The notes under the pieces were generated by a model. The model was not told the origin of the DNA, did not search any database, and saw nothing but the letters and a program-made list of their open reading frames with translations. Positions 9,550 to 19,372 of a stretch of 64,000 bases of DNA are shown one piece after another. The translations under genes were made by a program, and so were the position numbers. Within the stretch, counting starts at the first letter, position 1. Each line of letters opens with the position of its first letter. The stretch spans positions 1-64,000 of the forward strand of contig NZ_CH672422.1 of the NCBI RefSeq assembly GCF_000152905.1. Direction: 5' to 3'. The stretch is from Nitrobacter sp. Nb-311A. GTDB lineage: Bacteria > Pseudomonadota > Alphaproteobacteria > Rhizobiales > Xanthobacteraceae.

Positions 9550-9604
9550 GCAGGGCCGTCCCCGCGGGCGGTTGTGTGAGAATGCGGAAGGCCGTCCTTC
9601 CGCA
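9550..9604 (-). promoter_or_regulatory. Guanidine-II (mini-ykkC) riboswitch of sugE
   Basis: Two stem-loops with identical ACGG tetraloops precede sugE. Upstream hairpin (9604-9583): stem GCGGAAGG/CCTTCCGC closed by a T-A pair, loop ACGG at 9595-9592. Downstream hairpin (9565-9550): stem GCGGGG/CCCTGC with one G-U pair, loop ACGG at 9559-9556. An 18-nt linker separates the eight-bp cores. The sugE ribosome site (9531-9536) lies about 14 nt after the second hairpin. Paired hairpins with ACGR loops close to a ribosome site are the definition of mini-ykkC, which binds guanidine and turns on exporters such as SugE. Confidence 0.9.
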
Positions 9605-9712
9605 GCCTTGATATGGGGCAGGCGGGACCCCCCGGCAAGCTCCCGGCGTCGCTTGAGGCGCGGCATGGAAACCCTCTTGATCCGACCGGCTTTCCCTGCC
9701 ACACGCTCGCTG

Positions 9713-11332
9713 ATGTCCGACCTCGCTCTACAGGATGAATCCACCTCGACCTCGCCATTGGCTGCCGAGGTCGCGCGCCGGCGCACCTTCGCGATTATCT
9801 CGCACCCGGACGCCGGCAAGACCACGCTGACGGAAAAGCTTCTGCTGTTCGGCGGCGCCATCAATCTCGCCGGACAGGTCAAGGCGAAGGGGGAGCGGCG
9901 CAATACCCGTTCCGACTGGATGAAGATCGAGCGCGACCGCGGCATCTCGGTGGTCACGTCGGTGATGACGTTCGAGTTCGAAAACCGGGTGTTCAATCTG
10001 CTGGATACGCCGGGTCACGAGGATTTTTCCGAGGATACCTACCGCACGCTGACCGCGGTGGATTCGGCGGTCATGGTGATCGATGCGGCCAAGGGCATCG
10101 AGGCGCGCACCCGAAAGCTTTTCGAGGTTTGCCGTCTGCGCGATATCCCGATCGTCACCTTCATCAACAAGATGGACCGGGAGAGCCGCGATACCTTCGA
10201 ACTGCTCGACGAGATCGAGAAGACGCTGGCGCTCGATACCACGCCGATGACCTGGCCGGTCGGACGCGGTCGCGATTTTCTCGGCACCTACGATATCGCG
10301 ACCGGCGGCATTCGTCTGCTCGAAGGCGGCGGCGCCAAGACTGGCGCGACCGAGCAGATCGATATCGCCGATCTCGCCGCGCGCAACGCCAATCTGAATG
10401 TCGATGAGATCAGGGATGAATTGGCGCTGGCAACCGAAGCCTGCAAACCGTTCGAGCTTGAGGCATTTCGGGAGGGGCATCTGACGCCAGTGTATTTCGG
10501 ATCGGCGCTGCGTAATTTCGGCGTCGGCGATCTTCTGGAGGGACTCGGAAAATTCGCGCCTCCGCCTCGCGCGCAGGAGTCCAACCTGCGCAAGGTCGAG
10601 GCCGATGAACCACGCATGACCGCCTTCGTGTTCAAGATCCAGGCGAACATGGACCCCAATCATCGTGACCGCATCGCTTTCGCGCGCCTGTGCTCTGGCA
10701 AGCTCACGCGCGGCATGAAGGCGAAGCTGGTGCGGACCGGCAAGCCGATGCCTCTGTCGTCGCCGCAGTTCTTCTTTGCGCAGGATCGCGCCATCGCGGA
10801 CGAGGCATTCGCCGGCGACGTGGTCGGCATTCCCAATCACGGCACCTTGCGGATCGGCGATACCCTGACCGAGGGCGAGGATGTCACCTTTGTCGGAGTG
10901 CCATCGTTCGCACCGGAAATCGTGCGCCGGGTCAGGCTTACGGATGCGATGAAAGCGAAGAAGCTGAAGGAGGCCCTGCAGCAGATGTCGGAGGAGGGCG
11001 TCGTGCAGGTCTTCCGCCCGCGCGACGGCGCGCCGGCGCTGGTCGGCGTCGTCGGTATGTTGCAGCTTGACGTGTTGAAAGCACGCCTCGATGCCGAATA
11101 TTCGCTGCCGGTGGATTTCGAAGTTTGCGAGTTCCAGCTTGCGCGCTGGATTTCATCCGACGACCGCAAGAAGCTCGATGCCTTCATCGCGGCCAACGGC
11201 TCCGGCGTTGCGGACGACGTCGACGGCGACCCGGTATTTCTGGCCAAGAATGAATTCTATCTTGGCTACACACGAGAGCGCGCCGAAGGCATCGTTTTTT
11301 CGAGTGTCAAGGACGTGAAGAAGAAGCTGTAA
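9713..11332 (+). CDS. prfC: Peptide chain release factor 3
   Basis: Translational GTPase that recycles RF1/RF2 after peptide release. GTPase motifs: [16 protein letters not shown] (G1), [14 protein letters not shown] (G2), [16 protein letters not shown] (G3), FINKMDRE (G4). The C-terminal RF3 domain includes [18 protein letters not shown]. From ATG 9713 it is 539 residues, close to E. coli RF3; an open frame extends to 9572 but that part overlaps the sugE leader on the other strand and has no RF3 similarity. Divergent from sugE; a hairpin terminator follows at 11345. Confidence 0.96.
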   Translation: MSDLALQDESTSTSPLAAEVARRRTFAIISHPDAGKTTLTEKLLLFGGAINLAGQVKAKGERRNTRSDWMKIERDRGISVVTSVMTFEFENRVFNLLDTPGHEDFSEDTYRTLTAVDSAVMVIDAAKGIEARTRKLFEVCRLRDIPIVTFINKMDRESRDTFELLDEIEKTLALDTTPMTWPVGRGRDFLGTYDIATGGIRLLEGGGAKTGATEQIDIADLAARNANLNVDEIRDELALATEACKPFELEAFREGHLTPVYFGSALRNFGVGDLLEGLGKFAPPPRAQESNLRKVEADEPRMTAFVFKIQANMDPNHRDRIAFARLCSGKLTRGMKAKLVRTGKPMPLSSPQFFFAQDRAIADEAFAGDVVGIPNHGTLRIGDTLTEGEDVTFVGVPSFAPEIVRRVRLTDAMKAKKLKEALQQMSEEGVVQVFRPRDGAPALVGVVGMLQLDVLKARLDAEYSLPVDFEVCEFQLARWISSDDRKKLDAFIAANGSGVADDVDGDPVFLAKNEFYLGYTRERAEGIVFSSVKDVKKKL

Positions 11333-11344
11333 TCCCGCCGCGAA

Positions 11345-11373
11345 AAAACGGCCGGTGCGTGACCGGCCGTTTT
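11345..11373. terminator. Bidirectional terminator between prfC and a convergent small gene
   Basis: Perfect hairpin: AAAACGGCCGGT (11345-11356) pairs with ACCGGCCGTTTT (11362-11373) around a 5-nt loop. T-runs on both strands suit termination of prfC and of the gene ending at 11390. Confidence 0.8.
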
Positions 11374-11389
11374 CTGAAAAAGTGCAGGG

Positions 11390-11686
11390 TTAGCGCATTG
11401 GGCCGCCCGGGCGTGGGGCGCCGTTGATGCCTGCGGGCGGTGGCGCATTCATCGATCCGGAGGCGCCAGCATCGACGTTGCCCCGCCCTGGAGCGGCGCC
11501 GACCGTGCCTTTCGCCGATCCTTTCGGATGAACTTTCTGGGTGCGCGCCGACCCGGACGCTCTCGTGTTGCCATGGACGCTGTCGTTCTGCTGGGTCTGG
11601 CCGTAAGGCGAGGGCTGCTGCGCCTGGGCTCCCCCAATTCCGAAGGCCGTGACTGCGGCGGCGGCGACGAGAAGTCGGACGTTCAT
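11390..11686 (-). CDS. Small secreted hypothetical protein
   Basis: 98-residue protein with a clear signal peptide (MNVRLLVAAAAVTAFGIGGAQAQ), then a low-complexity Gln/Ser/Gly/Pro-rich mature region without cysteines. It is probably disordered in the periplasm or outside the cell. ATG 11686 has GGAG nine bases upstream; an ATG at 11701 lacks a site. No family recognised. Convergent with prfC across a shared terminator. Confidence 0.65.
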   Translation of the reverse strand: MNVRLLVAAAAVTAFGIGGAQAQQPSPYGQTQQNDSVHGNTRASGSARTQKVHPKGSAKGTVGAAPGRGNVDAGASGSMNAPPPAGINGAPRPGGPMR

Positions 11687-11871
11687 TTGCGTATGCTCCA
11701 TCAGGTTGGTGGAGCGGCGATAACTGCGCTCGAACTCCCACGTTCCTCGACATTCAAGGTGATTGCTGGGTGTTGTTGCGACAAAAACGTGTTTGCCTCT
11801 GTTATTGCGCCGTGTTGCCTGAAACTCCTCAAGAATGGTAATCGAAGGCCCCGTGCTCACAGGAGGATGCG

Positions 11872-12456
11872 ATGGGACTAATGGTGATGATTGCTGGCCT
11901 TGTTATGTCCCTCGGTGTGCATCTCGTCGCGACACGACGTGGCTTCCGCGCGCGGTTGATCTCATCCTATGGAGAAGGGCCGTACAAGATCGGGTTTTCT
12001 CTGATATCGGCGGTCGGTGTCGCGCTGACCCTCTGGGGATTTCTGAGCTATCGCGCCACCGGGATGATCGACGTCTGGCATCCGCCGCGCGTGATGAAAC
12101 ACATCGCCGAAGCGCTGATCCTGCCCTCCATCATTCTCGTGGTCGCATCGTACGTCCGCGGCCGCATCTACGCGAAGCTGAAGCATCCGATGCTGGCGGG
12201 GATAAAGCTGTGGGCGACGGCGCATCTGCTCGCCAACGGCGACCTCGGCTCGATCATCCTGTTCGGATCGATCCTGGCGTGGGCGGTTATCGATCGCATC
12301 TCGCTTAAGCACCGCTCGGATCCGGGCGGCCCGCCAATTCCGGTTGGCGGGGTTCGCAACGATGTCATCGCGGTTGTCATCGGTGTCGTCGTCTATATTG
12401 CGCTCGGGGCGCTATTTCATCCTTTCGTCCTCGGCGTTCCCGTTTTCGGAGCGTAG
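11872..12456 (+). CDS. NnrU family membrane protein
   Basis: Membrane protein of the NnrU family, first described near nitrite/nitric oxide reductase genes in denitrifiers; biochemical role unknown. Hydrophobic spans occur at [20 protein letters not shown] (N-terminus), [44 protein letters not shown] and the C-terminal [25 protein letters not shown] at about 11861-11866 supports ATG 11872. 194 residues. panB starts one base after its stop, so the two are probably co-transcribed. Confidence 0.88.
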   Translation: MGLMVMIAGLVMSLGVHLVATRRGFRARLISSYGEGPYKIGFSLISAVGVALTLWGFLSYRATGMIDVWHPPRVMKHIAEALILPSIILVVASYVRGRIYAKLKHPMLAGIKLWATAHLLANGDLGSIILFGSILAWAVIDRISLKHRSDPGGPPIPVGGVRNDVIAVVIGVVVYIALGALFHPFVLGVPVFGA

Positions 12457-12457
12457 C

Positions 12458-13282
12458 ATGTCAATCCAGTCGGCCATCAGGCGCAGGACAGCACCCGATA
12501 TTCGCGCCCGCAAGAACGGCGATCCGATCGTGATGCTGACCTCGTATCATGCGCATACCGCGGCGCTGGTCGACCGCCACTGCGACGTCATCCTGGTCGG
12601 CGACAGTCTGGGCAACGTGATGCACGGTTTCGAGACCACCGTGCCGGTCACGCTCGAGATGATGATCCTGCAGGGCCGCGCGGTGATGCGGGGGTCGCAA
12701 CATGCATTGGTCGTGGTGGACATGCCGTTCGGTTCCTACGAGGCTTCGAAGGAACAGGCGTTTCATTCCGCCGCGCGCCTTCTCAAGGAGACGCTTTGCG
12801 GCGCGGTGAAGCTCGAAGGCGGCGTGAAGATGGCGGAGACCATTGCGTTTCTTTCCGAGCGCGGAATTCCCGTGATGGGGCATGTCGGCTTGACGCCGCA
12901 ATCGATCAACACGCTCGGCTCGTTTCGCGCGCAGGGGCGCGAGGAAGGGACATGGCAGCCGATCGAGGATGATGCGCGCGCCGTGGCGGAAGCCGGCGCG
13001 TTCTCGATGGTGATCGAAGCGGTCGCGGAGCCCCTGGCGCGCAGGATCACGGAAACAGTGGCGATCCCGACGATCGGCATCGGGGCCAGTCCCGCCTGCG
13101 ATGGTCAGGTGCTGGTGCTGGAGGACATGCTCGGCCTGTCGCCGCGCGCGCCGAAATTCGTCCGGCGCTACGGCGAACTCGGCCCCATGATCGAGGCCGC
13201 GATCGAAGGCTATGCGCGCGACGTGCGCAGCCGCGCCTTTCCTGGCCCGGAATACGTTTATGCGATGAAGCAGAAAAGCTAG
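12458..13282 (+). CDS. panB: 3-methyl-2-oxobutanoate hydroxymethyltransferase
   Basis: Adds a hydroxymethyl group from methylene-tetrahydrofolate to 2-oxoisovalerate in pantothenate (coenzyme A) synthesis. TIM-barrel enzyme. [20 protein letters not shown] and [20 protein letters not shown] hold the Mg-binding Asp, [15 protein letters not shown] the substrate-binding Lys/Glu region, and [16 protein letters not shown] and [20 protein letters not shown] the C-terminal catalytic half. ATG 12458 gives 274 residues, a typical length; the frame is open upstream inside the NnrU gene. Confidence 0.97.
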   Translation: MSIQSAIRRRTAPDIRARKNGDPIVMLTSYHAHTAALVDRHCDVILVGDSLGNVMHGFETTVPVTLEMMILQGRAVMRGSQHALVVVDMPFGSYEASKEQAFHSAARLLKETLCGAVKLEGGVKMAETIAFLSERGIPVMGHVGLTPQSINTLGSFRAQGREEGTWQPIEDDARAVAEAGAFSMVIEAVAEPLARRITETVAIPTIGIGASPACDGQVLVLEDMLGLSPRAPKFVRRYGELGPMIEAAIEGYARDVRSRAFPGPEYVYAMKQKS

Positions 13283-13456
13283 ATCGGGAGTCCCCCGGTT
13301 CGATTTCGTCATCAACTTTATGATCGCTTAACTAGAATTTTCTCGCTATCTCAACTCTTGCGAGAACACGTTATCCGTGCGAAGAACGTTCGCCGCTCGC
13401 CAGCGGCGCGTTAACAACAACACGACAGCCACAATGGCTGTGCGCTCGGAGCACAG

Positions 13457-15265
13457 ATGCGAATCCTTATTCTGGCCTTCGTCCTCCTGAATTTTTCAGT
13501 CGTCACATCATCCTTTGCTGATGAGTCTGGTCCGGTATTCGTTGACCAGGGTCCAGCTTGGGATATGTCCAGCCGAACCGATTTCTACACACGCGATCAA
13601 GGTTCGCGCCTCATTCCATTGGCCTGGCTCAAGGCGCTCAAACAAGCTGACGGTGCTCCATTTCTCTCCGGCCGATTGGCGAAATACGGCTACTTGCCGG
13701 CTCTCGATGCTTCGAACGAACTCCCGGTAGGTTTTTACGCGTCCGGTCCGACCGGCGCAAAGGTCGTCGGGATGACCTGCTCCGCCTGTCACACCCGCCA
13801 GATCAAGGTCGCAGACCGGCAGTACCGTATCGATGGAGGACCGGCTCTCGTCGATTTCCAATCGTTTCTGAGTGATCTTGATAAAGCGGTTGCGAGGGCA
13901 ACGTCCGACGATGCCGCATTCAACACATTCGCGGCATCTGTTCTCCAGACGGCCAAGCCCGATAGCGATAAAGTTGCTGCGCTGCGGAGCGACGTCGACG
14001 CATGGTACGTTCGCTATCACACCATTATTGATCGATCTCTTCCGAACCCTGCATGGGGGTTGGGACGTCTCGATGCAGTGGGCATGATCTTCAATCGCGT
14101 GACCGGGTTGGGCATCGGCCCGGAGCCGACATTTTTGATTCCGGAGAACATTCACAGGGCCGATGCGCCGGTCCGTTATCCTTTCCTCTGGAACGCGCCC
14201 AAACAGGACAAGACGCAGTGGCCGGGCTTCGCCGATAACGGGAGCGATATCCTCGGGCTGGCCCGGAATGTCGGCGAGGTGATGGGCGTGTTCGGCAATT
14301 TCCAGCCGACGCGCGACGGCCTGTTCATCGACTTCCTGAACAACAACTCGGTGAATTTCGACGGGCTGGAAAAACTTGAGGACCTTGCAAAGAAGATCGG
14401 GCCGCCGAAATGGCCATGGTCTATCGACACCGCGCTCGCGGCCAAGGGCAAGGCGGTCTTTGAACGGTCGGCTGCTGACGGCGGATGCCAGGAATGCCAT
14501 GGCCAGAAAGCCGGCAAGGAGCGCTTCCCCTTTCAAAAGACCTGGGCAACACCAATTCAGAACGTCGGGACGGACACGCGTGAGTACGATATCCTGGGAT
14601 GGACGGCTAAATCGGGTGTGCTGAAAGGCGCCTACATTCCGTTCGCGACCAAGCCTCTGAAAGAAACCGACCTCGCATTCAACATTCTGTCGACATCGGT
14701 GATCGGCACGATCGGAGAGCATGTCCTGAGCTTGTCGAAAGGCGCCTCTCCACGCGCTCTTGGCGCCTCTGTTCAGTCCGAGGCCGCGCCGGGCGCACCC
14801 CAGCCCGTCGACGCCACGCGTCTCCCTGCCGTCTTGCAGGACTTGCCGGGTGCATTCAGGTTTCCCGACGCCGCGGCAACTCCTGAAACCCGTCTTCGAC
14901 TGGACATGGGTGCGGGAAAATCGAACGCCGATGTTGCAACCCCCGCACCTCCAAAGGGCGCGTATGAATCGCGGGTTCTTTACGGCATCTGGGCGGCTGC
15001 TCCGTATCTGCACAATGGTTCGGTCGCGAGTCTTGCCGAGTTGCTCAAGCCTGCAAGCCAGCGGCAGCAGCGTTTTGCGATCGGTCCCGACTATGACGTG
15101 AATAACATCGGCATTGCCGCCAGCCAGACCCAGGCCGGCAACGTTCGCGAAACGACCGGTTGCGACGATCTGAACTCCGGCAACAGCCGTTGCGGCCACG
15201 AGTTCGGGACCAGTCTGCCGGACACCGACAAGAAAGCTCTTCTCGAATATCTGAAAACGCTTTAG
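13457..15265 (+). CDS. RoxA-like dihaem cytochrome c (dihaem peroxidase superfamily)
   Basis: 602-residue periplasmic protein with a signal peptide (ILILAFVLLNFSVVTSSFA) and two haem-c sites: CSACH at residues 108-112 and CQECH near 344-348. The C-terminal SRVLYGIWAAAPYLHNGSV stretch is shared by MauG, bacterial CcpA and rubber oxygenase RoxA-type proteins. Length and haem spacing are nearer to RoxA/LcpK-like proteins than to 35-kDa peroxidases. Substrate unknown. ATG 13457. The 174 bp upstream is AT-richer than the surroundings and ends with GCTCGGAGCACAG before the start. Monocistronic. Confidence 0.82.
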   Translation: MRILILAFVLLNFSVVTSSFADESGPVFVDQGPAWDMSSRTDFYTRDQGSRLIPLAWLKALKQADGAPFLSGRLAKYGYLPALDASNELPVGFYASGPTGAKVVGMTCSACHTRQIKVADRQYRIDGGPALVDFQSFLSDLDKAVARATSDDAAFNTFAASVLQTAKPDSDKVAALRSDVDAWYVRYHTIIDRSLPNPAWGLGRLDAVGMIFNRVTGLGIGPEPTFLIPENIHRADAPVRYPFLWNAPKQDKTQWPGFADNGSDILGLARNVGEVMGVFGNFQPTRDGLFIDFLNNNSVNFDGLEKLEDLAKKIGPPKWPWSIDTALAAKGKAVFERSAADGGCQECHGQKAGKERFPFQKTWATPIQNVGTDTREYDILGWTAKSGVLKGAYIPFATKPLKETDLAFNILSTSVIGTIGEHVLSLSKGASPRALGASVQSEAAPGAPQPVDATRLPAVLQDLPGAFRFPDAAATPETRLRLDMGAGKSNADVATPAPPKGAYESRVLYGIWAAAPYLHNGSVASLAELLKPASQRQQRFAIGPDYDVNNIGIAASQTQAGNVRETTGCDDLNSGNSRCGHEFGTSLPDTDKKALLEYLKTL

Positions 15266-15372
15266 CCGACCGGACTCGCTTTTGCCTTGTGGGTGCCATA
15301 ACGCTAGGATATCGCGGTCGCCATTGGTGGGGAGCGCGGCGGCGCCGTGGCTTGCGGGACGGGAAATAATAA

Positions 15373-16026
15373 GTGACTGAGCTATTTAGTGAAATAGATG
15401 ATGAGCTGCGGCGCGAACAGGTCCAGAAGTTTTGGAGTCGCTATTGGGCGCTAATCGTTGCCGCCGTCATTCTCGTGATTGCCGCCGTCGGCGGCTGGCG
15501 CGGATACCAGTATCTCCAGACCCAGAAGGCCGCCGAGGCCAGTTCAACCTTTGAAGCAGCGGCTGCGCTGGCCGCTCAAAACAAGCATGCCGAAGCGGAA
15601 GCGGCCTTCACCAAACTGGCGGAGACCGCGCCATCCGGATATCGTACTCTGTCGCGGCTTCGCGCCGCTGCCGAAGCCGCCAGGCACGACACCAATGCTG
15701 CGGTGAAACTTTATGATGCGATCGCCAGCGACAGTGGGCTCAGCAGCGCCGAGCGTGATCTTGCGCGGGTGAGCGCCGCCAGATTGCTGGTGGATACCGA
15801 GACCTACAATAACATGCTGCCGCGGCTCGAGCCGGCAACCGCACCCGAAGCGACTTACCGCCATACCGCGCGCGAACTTCTGGCGCTATCCGCCTGGAGC
15901 AACGGCGACACCACGGCTGCGCGGAAGTGGCTCGACATGATCAGCGAGGACGGCCAGACGCCGTCCAGCCTGCGCCGCCGCGCCGAAGCCCTGCAGGCTT
16001 TGCTGCCGCCGGTTGCGAAGAACTGA
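15373..16026 (+). CDS. YfgM-like TPR membrane-anchored protein
   Basis: 217 residues. A cytoplasmic N-terminus (EIDDELRREQVQKFWSRYW) is followed by one membrane span (ALIVAAVILVIAAVGGW) and a periplasmic alpha-helical TPR-like region rich in Ala and Glu. This is the YfgM (TPR_21) architecture. In E. coli YfgM links the SecYEG translocon with periplasmic chaperones and is encoded beside bamB and der. Here it is followed by a lipoprotein and der, which preserves that neighbourhood. Start is GTG 15373 (GGGACGGG upstream). Confidence 0.87.
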   Translation: MTELFSEIDDELRREQVQKFWSRYWALIVAAVILVIAAVGGWRGYQYLQTQKAAEASSTFEAAAALAAQNKHAEAEAAFTKLAETAPSGYRTLSRLRAAAEAARHDTNAAVKLYDAIASDSGLSSAERDLARVSAARLLVDTETYNNMLPRLEPATAPEATYRHTARELLALSAWSNGDTTAARKWLDMISEDGQTPSSLRRRAEALQALLPPVAKN

Positions 16027-16064
16027 GCGGATGTGTCGAACTCAAGCTTGAACGAGAACCGTCG

Positions 16065-16589
16065 ATGCGCTGCTCGCAACGCCTGATGACTTTCGCTGTT
16101 CTGATTTCGTTGTGCGGCGTGCTGGCCGGTTGCGGCGGTGGCGGCTTTAGCAATTGGGATCCGACCGATTTGCTCGGTTTCCTCGATACGAAGAAGAAGA
16201 TTAAGGGCAACCGTCAGCCGGTTTTTCCCGAGGGTGTTCCGGGCATCGAGCAGGGGGTGCCGAAGGATCTCTACAAGAGCAACGCCGAGCCTCAGCAAGC
16301 TCAGGAACCTGTCGCGGCGCCGTCGCCGGATGAGTCGGGGCGGGCGCGACGATCAGGCAAAGTGGACGGCTCCGAGGATGCCGAAGCCTCTGCCGCTGAT
16401 GCCGGCACGGCCGCTGCCGCGCCGCGTAAGCCCAAGCGTTTCGTTCATCGCCGCGCCACGTCTTTGCCAAAGGAAGAACCTTCCTCAAGGCAGCAGGCTA
16501 CGCCGCCGCCACCGCCTGCCGCGCAACAGTCCGAGCCGGCGGCGTCGCCGTTCCCGGCGCCGCTGCCCAGCGGCAGCTTCGCGCGCTGA
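16065..16589 (+). CDS. Small lipoprotein with disordered tail, between yfgM-like gene and der
   Basis: 174 residues from ATG 16065. Lipobox VLAGC near residue 24 after a hydrophobic signal. A short ordered segment follows (FSNWDPTDLLGFLDTKKKIK, VFPEGVPGIEQGVP), then a long Pro/Ala/Ser/Glu-rich tail with basic clusters. The position where bamB usually lies in other bacteria, and the lipobox, suggest an envelope role, but no beta-propeller repeats are present, so this is not BamB. The FPEGVPGIEQGVPKDL motif looks conserved in relatives from memory. Confidence 0.78.
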   Translation: MRCSQRLMTFAVLISLCGVLAGCGGGGFSNWDPTDLLGFLDTKKKIKGNRQPVFPEGVPGIEQGVPKDLYKSNAEPQQAQEPVAAPSPDESGRARRSGKVDGSEDAEASAADAGTAAAAPRKPKRFVHRRATSLPKEEPSSRQQATPPPPPAAQQSEPAASPFPAPLPSGSFAR

Positions 16590-16643
16590 CAGCTGTATCG
16601 GCGCTGGTGAAACACTGGTATTGAGACGCCGCGCGGAGCGTCG

Positions 16644-18020
16644 ATGTCCTTCACCATTGCCATCATAGGCCGACCCAATGTCGGCAAATCGACCCTGTTC
16701 AACCGTCTGGTCGGGCAGAGACTGGCGCTCGTCGATGACGAGCCGGGTGTGACGCGCGATCGCCGCGAAGGACAGGCCCGGCTTGGCGATCTCGATTTCA
16801 CGGTGATCGACACCGCCGGTCTCGACGAGGGGCCGCGGGGCTCGCTGACGGCCCGCATGCAGGAGCAGACCGAGACCGCGATTGCAGCCGCCGATGCCCT
16901 GATGTTCGTATTCGATGCGCGCGCCGGCCTGACGCCGACCGATCGCTCGTTCGCCGATTTCGCGCGCCGCGCCGACAAGCCGGTCGTTCTCGTCGCCAAC
17001 AAGAGCGAGGGCAGGCATGGGGATGCCGGCGCGCTGGAATCCTATGCGCTGGGACTCGGCGATCCGATCGGCGTGTCCGCGGAGCACGGCGAAGGTATGG
17101 GCGATCTCTATGATGCATTGCGCGCCGTGATGCCGGAGCCGGCCGAAGAAGCCGACGCTGACGACAGCATCGAGTCCGGCGAGGATGTGTCGCGGCGGCC
17201 GATCCGTGTTGCGATCGTCGGGCGTCCCAATGCCGGGAAATCAACGGTCATCAATTATCTGCTCAATGAGGACCGGCTGTTGACCAGTCCGGAAGCCGGA
17301 ACGACGCGAGACTCCATTTCGGTCGAACTGGACTGGCACGGGCGCGATTTCCGCATCTTCGATACCGCCGGATTGCGGCGCAGGTCGCGGATCGAGGAGA
17401 AGCTCGAGAAGTTGTCGGTGGCGGATACGTTGCGCGCCGTCAGGTTCGCCGAAGTCGTTGTCTTGATGATGGATGCGCAGAACAGGTTCGAGGAGCAGGA
17501 CCTCCGCATCGCCGACCTTATCGAGCGTGAGGGCCGCGCCCTCGTCATCGCCGTTAATAAATGGGACTTGATGCAGGGCGGATCGGCGCGGATCGCATCA
17601 CTGCGAAATGATGCCGATCACTGGCTGCCGCAGGTCAAGGGAGCGCCCGTCGTCGCGCTCTCAGGTCTGACCGGCGAGGGGGTCGGTGGCCTGATGACCG
17701 CGATCCAAGCTGCCTATGCCGTCTGGAACCGTCGTGTGCCAACGGCGGCGCTCAATCGCTGGTTTCAGCAGGCAATTGCAGCCAGCCCGCCGCCTGCGGT
17801 GTCGGGGCGGCGGCTGAAGCTCAACTATGCAACTCAGACCAAGGCGCGGCCGCCGAGTTTCGTGGTGTTCTGTTCGCGAGCGGACGCCGTTCCGGAATCT
17901 TATTTGCGCTATCTGGTCAACAGCTTGCGCGAGACCTTTGATCTGCCGGGCACCCCAATTCGCATCACGCTCCGCGAAAAAGCTAATCCATTCGCTCACA
18001 AGCGCAAGCGCAAGTCATAG
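16644..18020 (+). CDS. der: Ribosome biogenesis GTPase Der (EngA)
   Basis: Essential GTPase for 50S subunit maturation, with two tandem GTPase domains and a KH-like C-terminal domain. First G domain: [36 protein letters not shown]. Second: [40 protein letters not shown]. An acidic linker ([14 protein letters not shown]) separates them. 458 residues, ATG 16644. It closes the run of yfgM-like gene, lipoprotein and der on the plus strand. Confidence 0.97.
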   Translation: MSFTIAIIGRPNVGKSTLFNRLVGQRLALVDDEPGVTRDRREGQARLGDLDFTVIDTAGLDEGPRGSLTARMQEQTETAIAAADALMFVFDARAGLTPTDRSFADFARRADKPVVLVANKSEGRHGDAGALESYALGLGDPIGVSAEHGEGMGDLYDALRAVMPEPAEEADADDSIESGEDVSRRPIRVAIVGRPNAGKSTVINYLLNEDRLLTSPEAGTTRDSISVELDWHGRDFRIFDTAGLRRRSRIEEKLEKLSVADTLRAVRFAEVVVLMMDAQNRFEEQDLRIADLIEREGRALVIAVNKWDLMQGGSARIASLRNDADHWLPQVKGAPVVALSGLTGEGVGGLMTAIQAAYAVWNRRVPTAALNRWFQQAIAASPPPAVSGRRLKLNYATQTKARPPSFVVFCSRADAVPESYLRYLVNSLRETFDLPGTPIRITLREKANPFAHKRKRKS

Positions 18021-18028
18021 CGCGCGGC

Positions 18029-18067
18029 GCAGCCGTGGATGTGCAGCCGTGGATGTGCAGCCGTGGG
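18029..18067. repeat. 14-bp tandem repeat downstream of der
   Basis: Unit GCAGCCGTGGATGT repeated 2.8 times (18029-18042, 18043-18056, 18057-18067), nine bases after the der stop. Copy number could vary between strains. Confidence 0.8.
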
Positions 18068-18110
18068 ATCGATGTCGGGTGATCGGAACCGCTGAACCAA
18101 ATGCTGCCGG

Positions 18111-18275
18111 TCAGCGGCTGCGAGGAGGCTGCGCTCGCTGCAGAAGATGCGCTCTGTAATTCTCCAACAAATCGGCGGCCAAATCGGCCGGAGTTCGACG
18201 ATCGTTGTCGCCATTTTCGCGGGATGGCGAACTCTTGAGGGTAAAGGCGCGTATCAGTTCTACAATGGCTTGCAT
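18111..18275 (-). CDS. Small hypothetical protein (54 residues)
   Basis: Short frame MQAIVELIRAFTLKSSPSRE... ending with an Arg-rich tail. ATG 18275 has AGGAG eight bases upstream, the main reason to accept it. The predicted N-terminal amphipathic helix and the ADLAADLLENYRAHLLQR segment look protein-like. No family recognised. Convergent with der. Confidence 0.5.
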   Translation of the reverse strand: MQAIVELIRAFTLKSSPSRENGDNDRRTPADLAADLLENYRAHLLQRAQPPRSR

Positions 18276-18381
18276 CGGCAACTCTCCTGACCCGATCGAA
18301 CCATCCATCTCCCGGGAAGTTCCCCCGCATTTTTGTGAGTCGGCATCCCTAAACGGTTAACGCGCCGGCTGATCCCGTTCC

Positions 18382-19125
18382 TTAAGCTGACAGCGAGCCG
18401 AAGCTCACCACTCTGCGGCTGATGTAGTCGAATAGCTGTCCAGTCTCGCCCCAGGAGGGAAGGCACATCGGGACCATGAATTCGGCAATCTGTTCAGGCG
18501 TGTCCAGCGTATTCGGGTCTTCGCCCGGAAACACGATCGCGCGCATGCGGGTCCGGACCGGCCCAGGATCGAACAGGTTGACCCGGATCCGGGTCGTGGC
18601 GGTTTCGTTCGCCCAGCATCGCACCAGCGTATCCAGCGCGGCCTTCGAGGCCGCATACGGACCGCGATAGGCGTTGGCGCTGCCGGCGGCGCTGGAGGTG
18701 ACAAATACCGCGCGTCCGGCATCCGATTGCTGCAGCAATGGCTCCATGCAGCGGATCAATTGAAAATTCGCGGTGACGTTGACCGCTATCACGTCCTGCC
18801 ATGGCTTCAACTCGATGTGCCCGAGCGGCGAGGATGGGCCCGCGATGCCGGCATTGCCGACGAGAATATCGAGCTTGCCGTGGCGTTCGTTCAATGCGGC
18901 GCCTAGCCGTGCGATTCCCTCGAAGTCGGTGAGATTAAGCGGCACCAGCGTCGCGCTGCCGCCGTCCTTGCGGATGTCGTCGTCAAGTTCTTCGAGTCCG
19001 CCTTGCGTGCGAGCCACGGCGATCACATGCGCACCGGCTTTTGCAAGCGCGCGCGCGGTGGCATAGCCGATGCCACGCGAGGCGCCGCTGACGAGCGCTA
19101 TGCGGGAGGCGAGCGGTTTTGTCAT
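18382..19125 (-). CDS. Short-chain dehydrogenase/reductase
   Basis: NAD(P)-dependent oxidoreductase, 247 residues. The Rossmann motif VSGASRGIGYATA is near residue 13, NAGIAGPSS follows, and the catalytic Ser-Tyr-Lys set appears as VTSSAAGSANAYRGPYAASK. The VARTQGG after the second strand suggests NADP preference. The substrate is unknown. purF lies upstream on the same strand, but a 247 bp gap with a possible plus-strand gene separates them. Confidence 0.92.
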   Translation of the reverse strand: MTKPLASRIALVSGASRGIGYATARALAKAGAHVIAVARTQGGLEELDDDIRKDGGSATLVPLNLTDFEGIARLGAALNERHGKLDILVGNAGIAGPSSPLGHIELKPWQDVIAVNVTANFQLIRCMEPLLQQSDAGRAVFVTSSAAGSANAYRGPYAASKAALDTLVRCWANETATTRIRVNLFDPGPVRTRMRAIVFPGEDPNTLDTPEQIAEFMVPMCLPSWGETGQLFDYISRRVVSFGSLSA

Positions 19126-19148
19126 GGCGGGTGTATTTCGTGCTAGGG

Positions 19149-19343
19149 ATGACGCGGATGGAGGTTCTGCGTCTTATGCCCGAATTATCTGGCGAGGCCA
19201 AAGGCAAATGGCGGCCCATGGTGACCGGCGATCTGCCGCTGCGGGTTTTTGGGAGTCCGCTCGACGAGATCGGCGGCGTCACGCTGACGCGAAAGCTGCA
19301 TGACTACAGTGAAGCTGCGGTATTCATGGTCCGGCAGCTTTGA
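19149..19343 (+). CDS. Possible small hypothetical protein
   Basis: 64-residue frame (MTRMEVLRLMPELSGEAKGK... ending AVFMVRQL) in the gap between two minus-strand genes. Third-position GC is high, as in neighbouring genes, and it overlaps neither stop nor start (the frame upstream to 19119 would overlap the SDR start). AGGGA before an internal ATG at 19158 is a weak ribosome site. No family recognised; could be non-coding. Confidence 0.4.
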   Translation: MTRMEVLRLMPELSGEAKGKWRPMVTGDLPLRVFGSPLDEIGGVTLTRKLHDYSEAAVFMVRQL

Positions 19344-19372
19344 CCGCAATCACTTGGCGGCGGCGTCTCCGG

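Noticed and set aside
13508-15199. 563-residue minus-strand frame opposite the dihaem cytochrome
   Set aside because: Antisense shadow of a gene with clear signal peptide and haem motifs.
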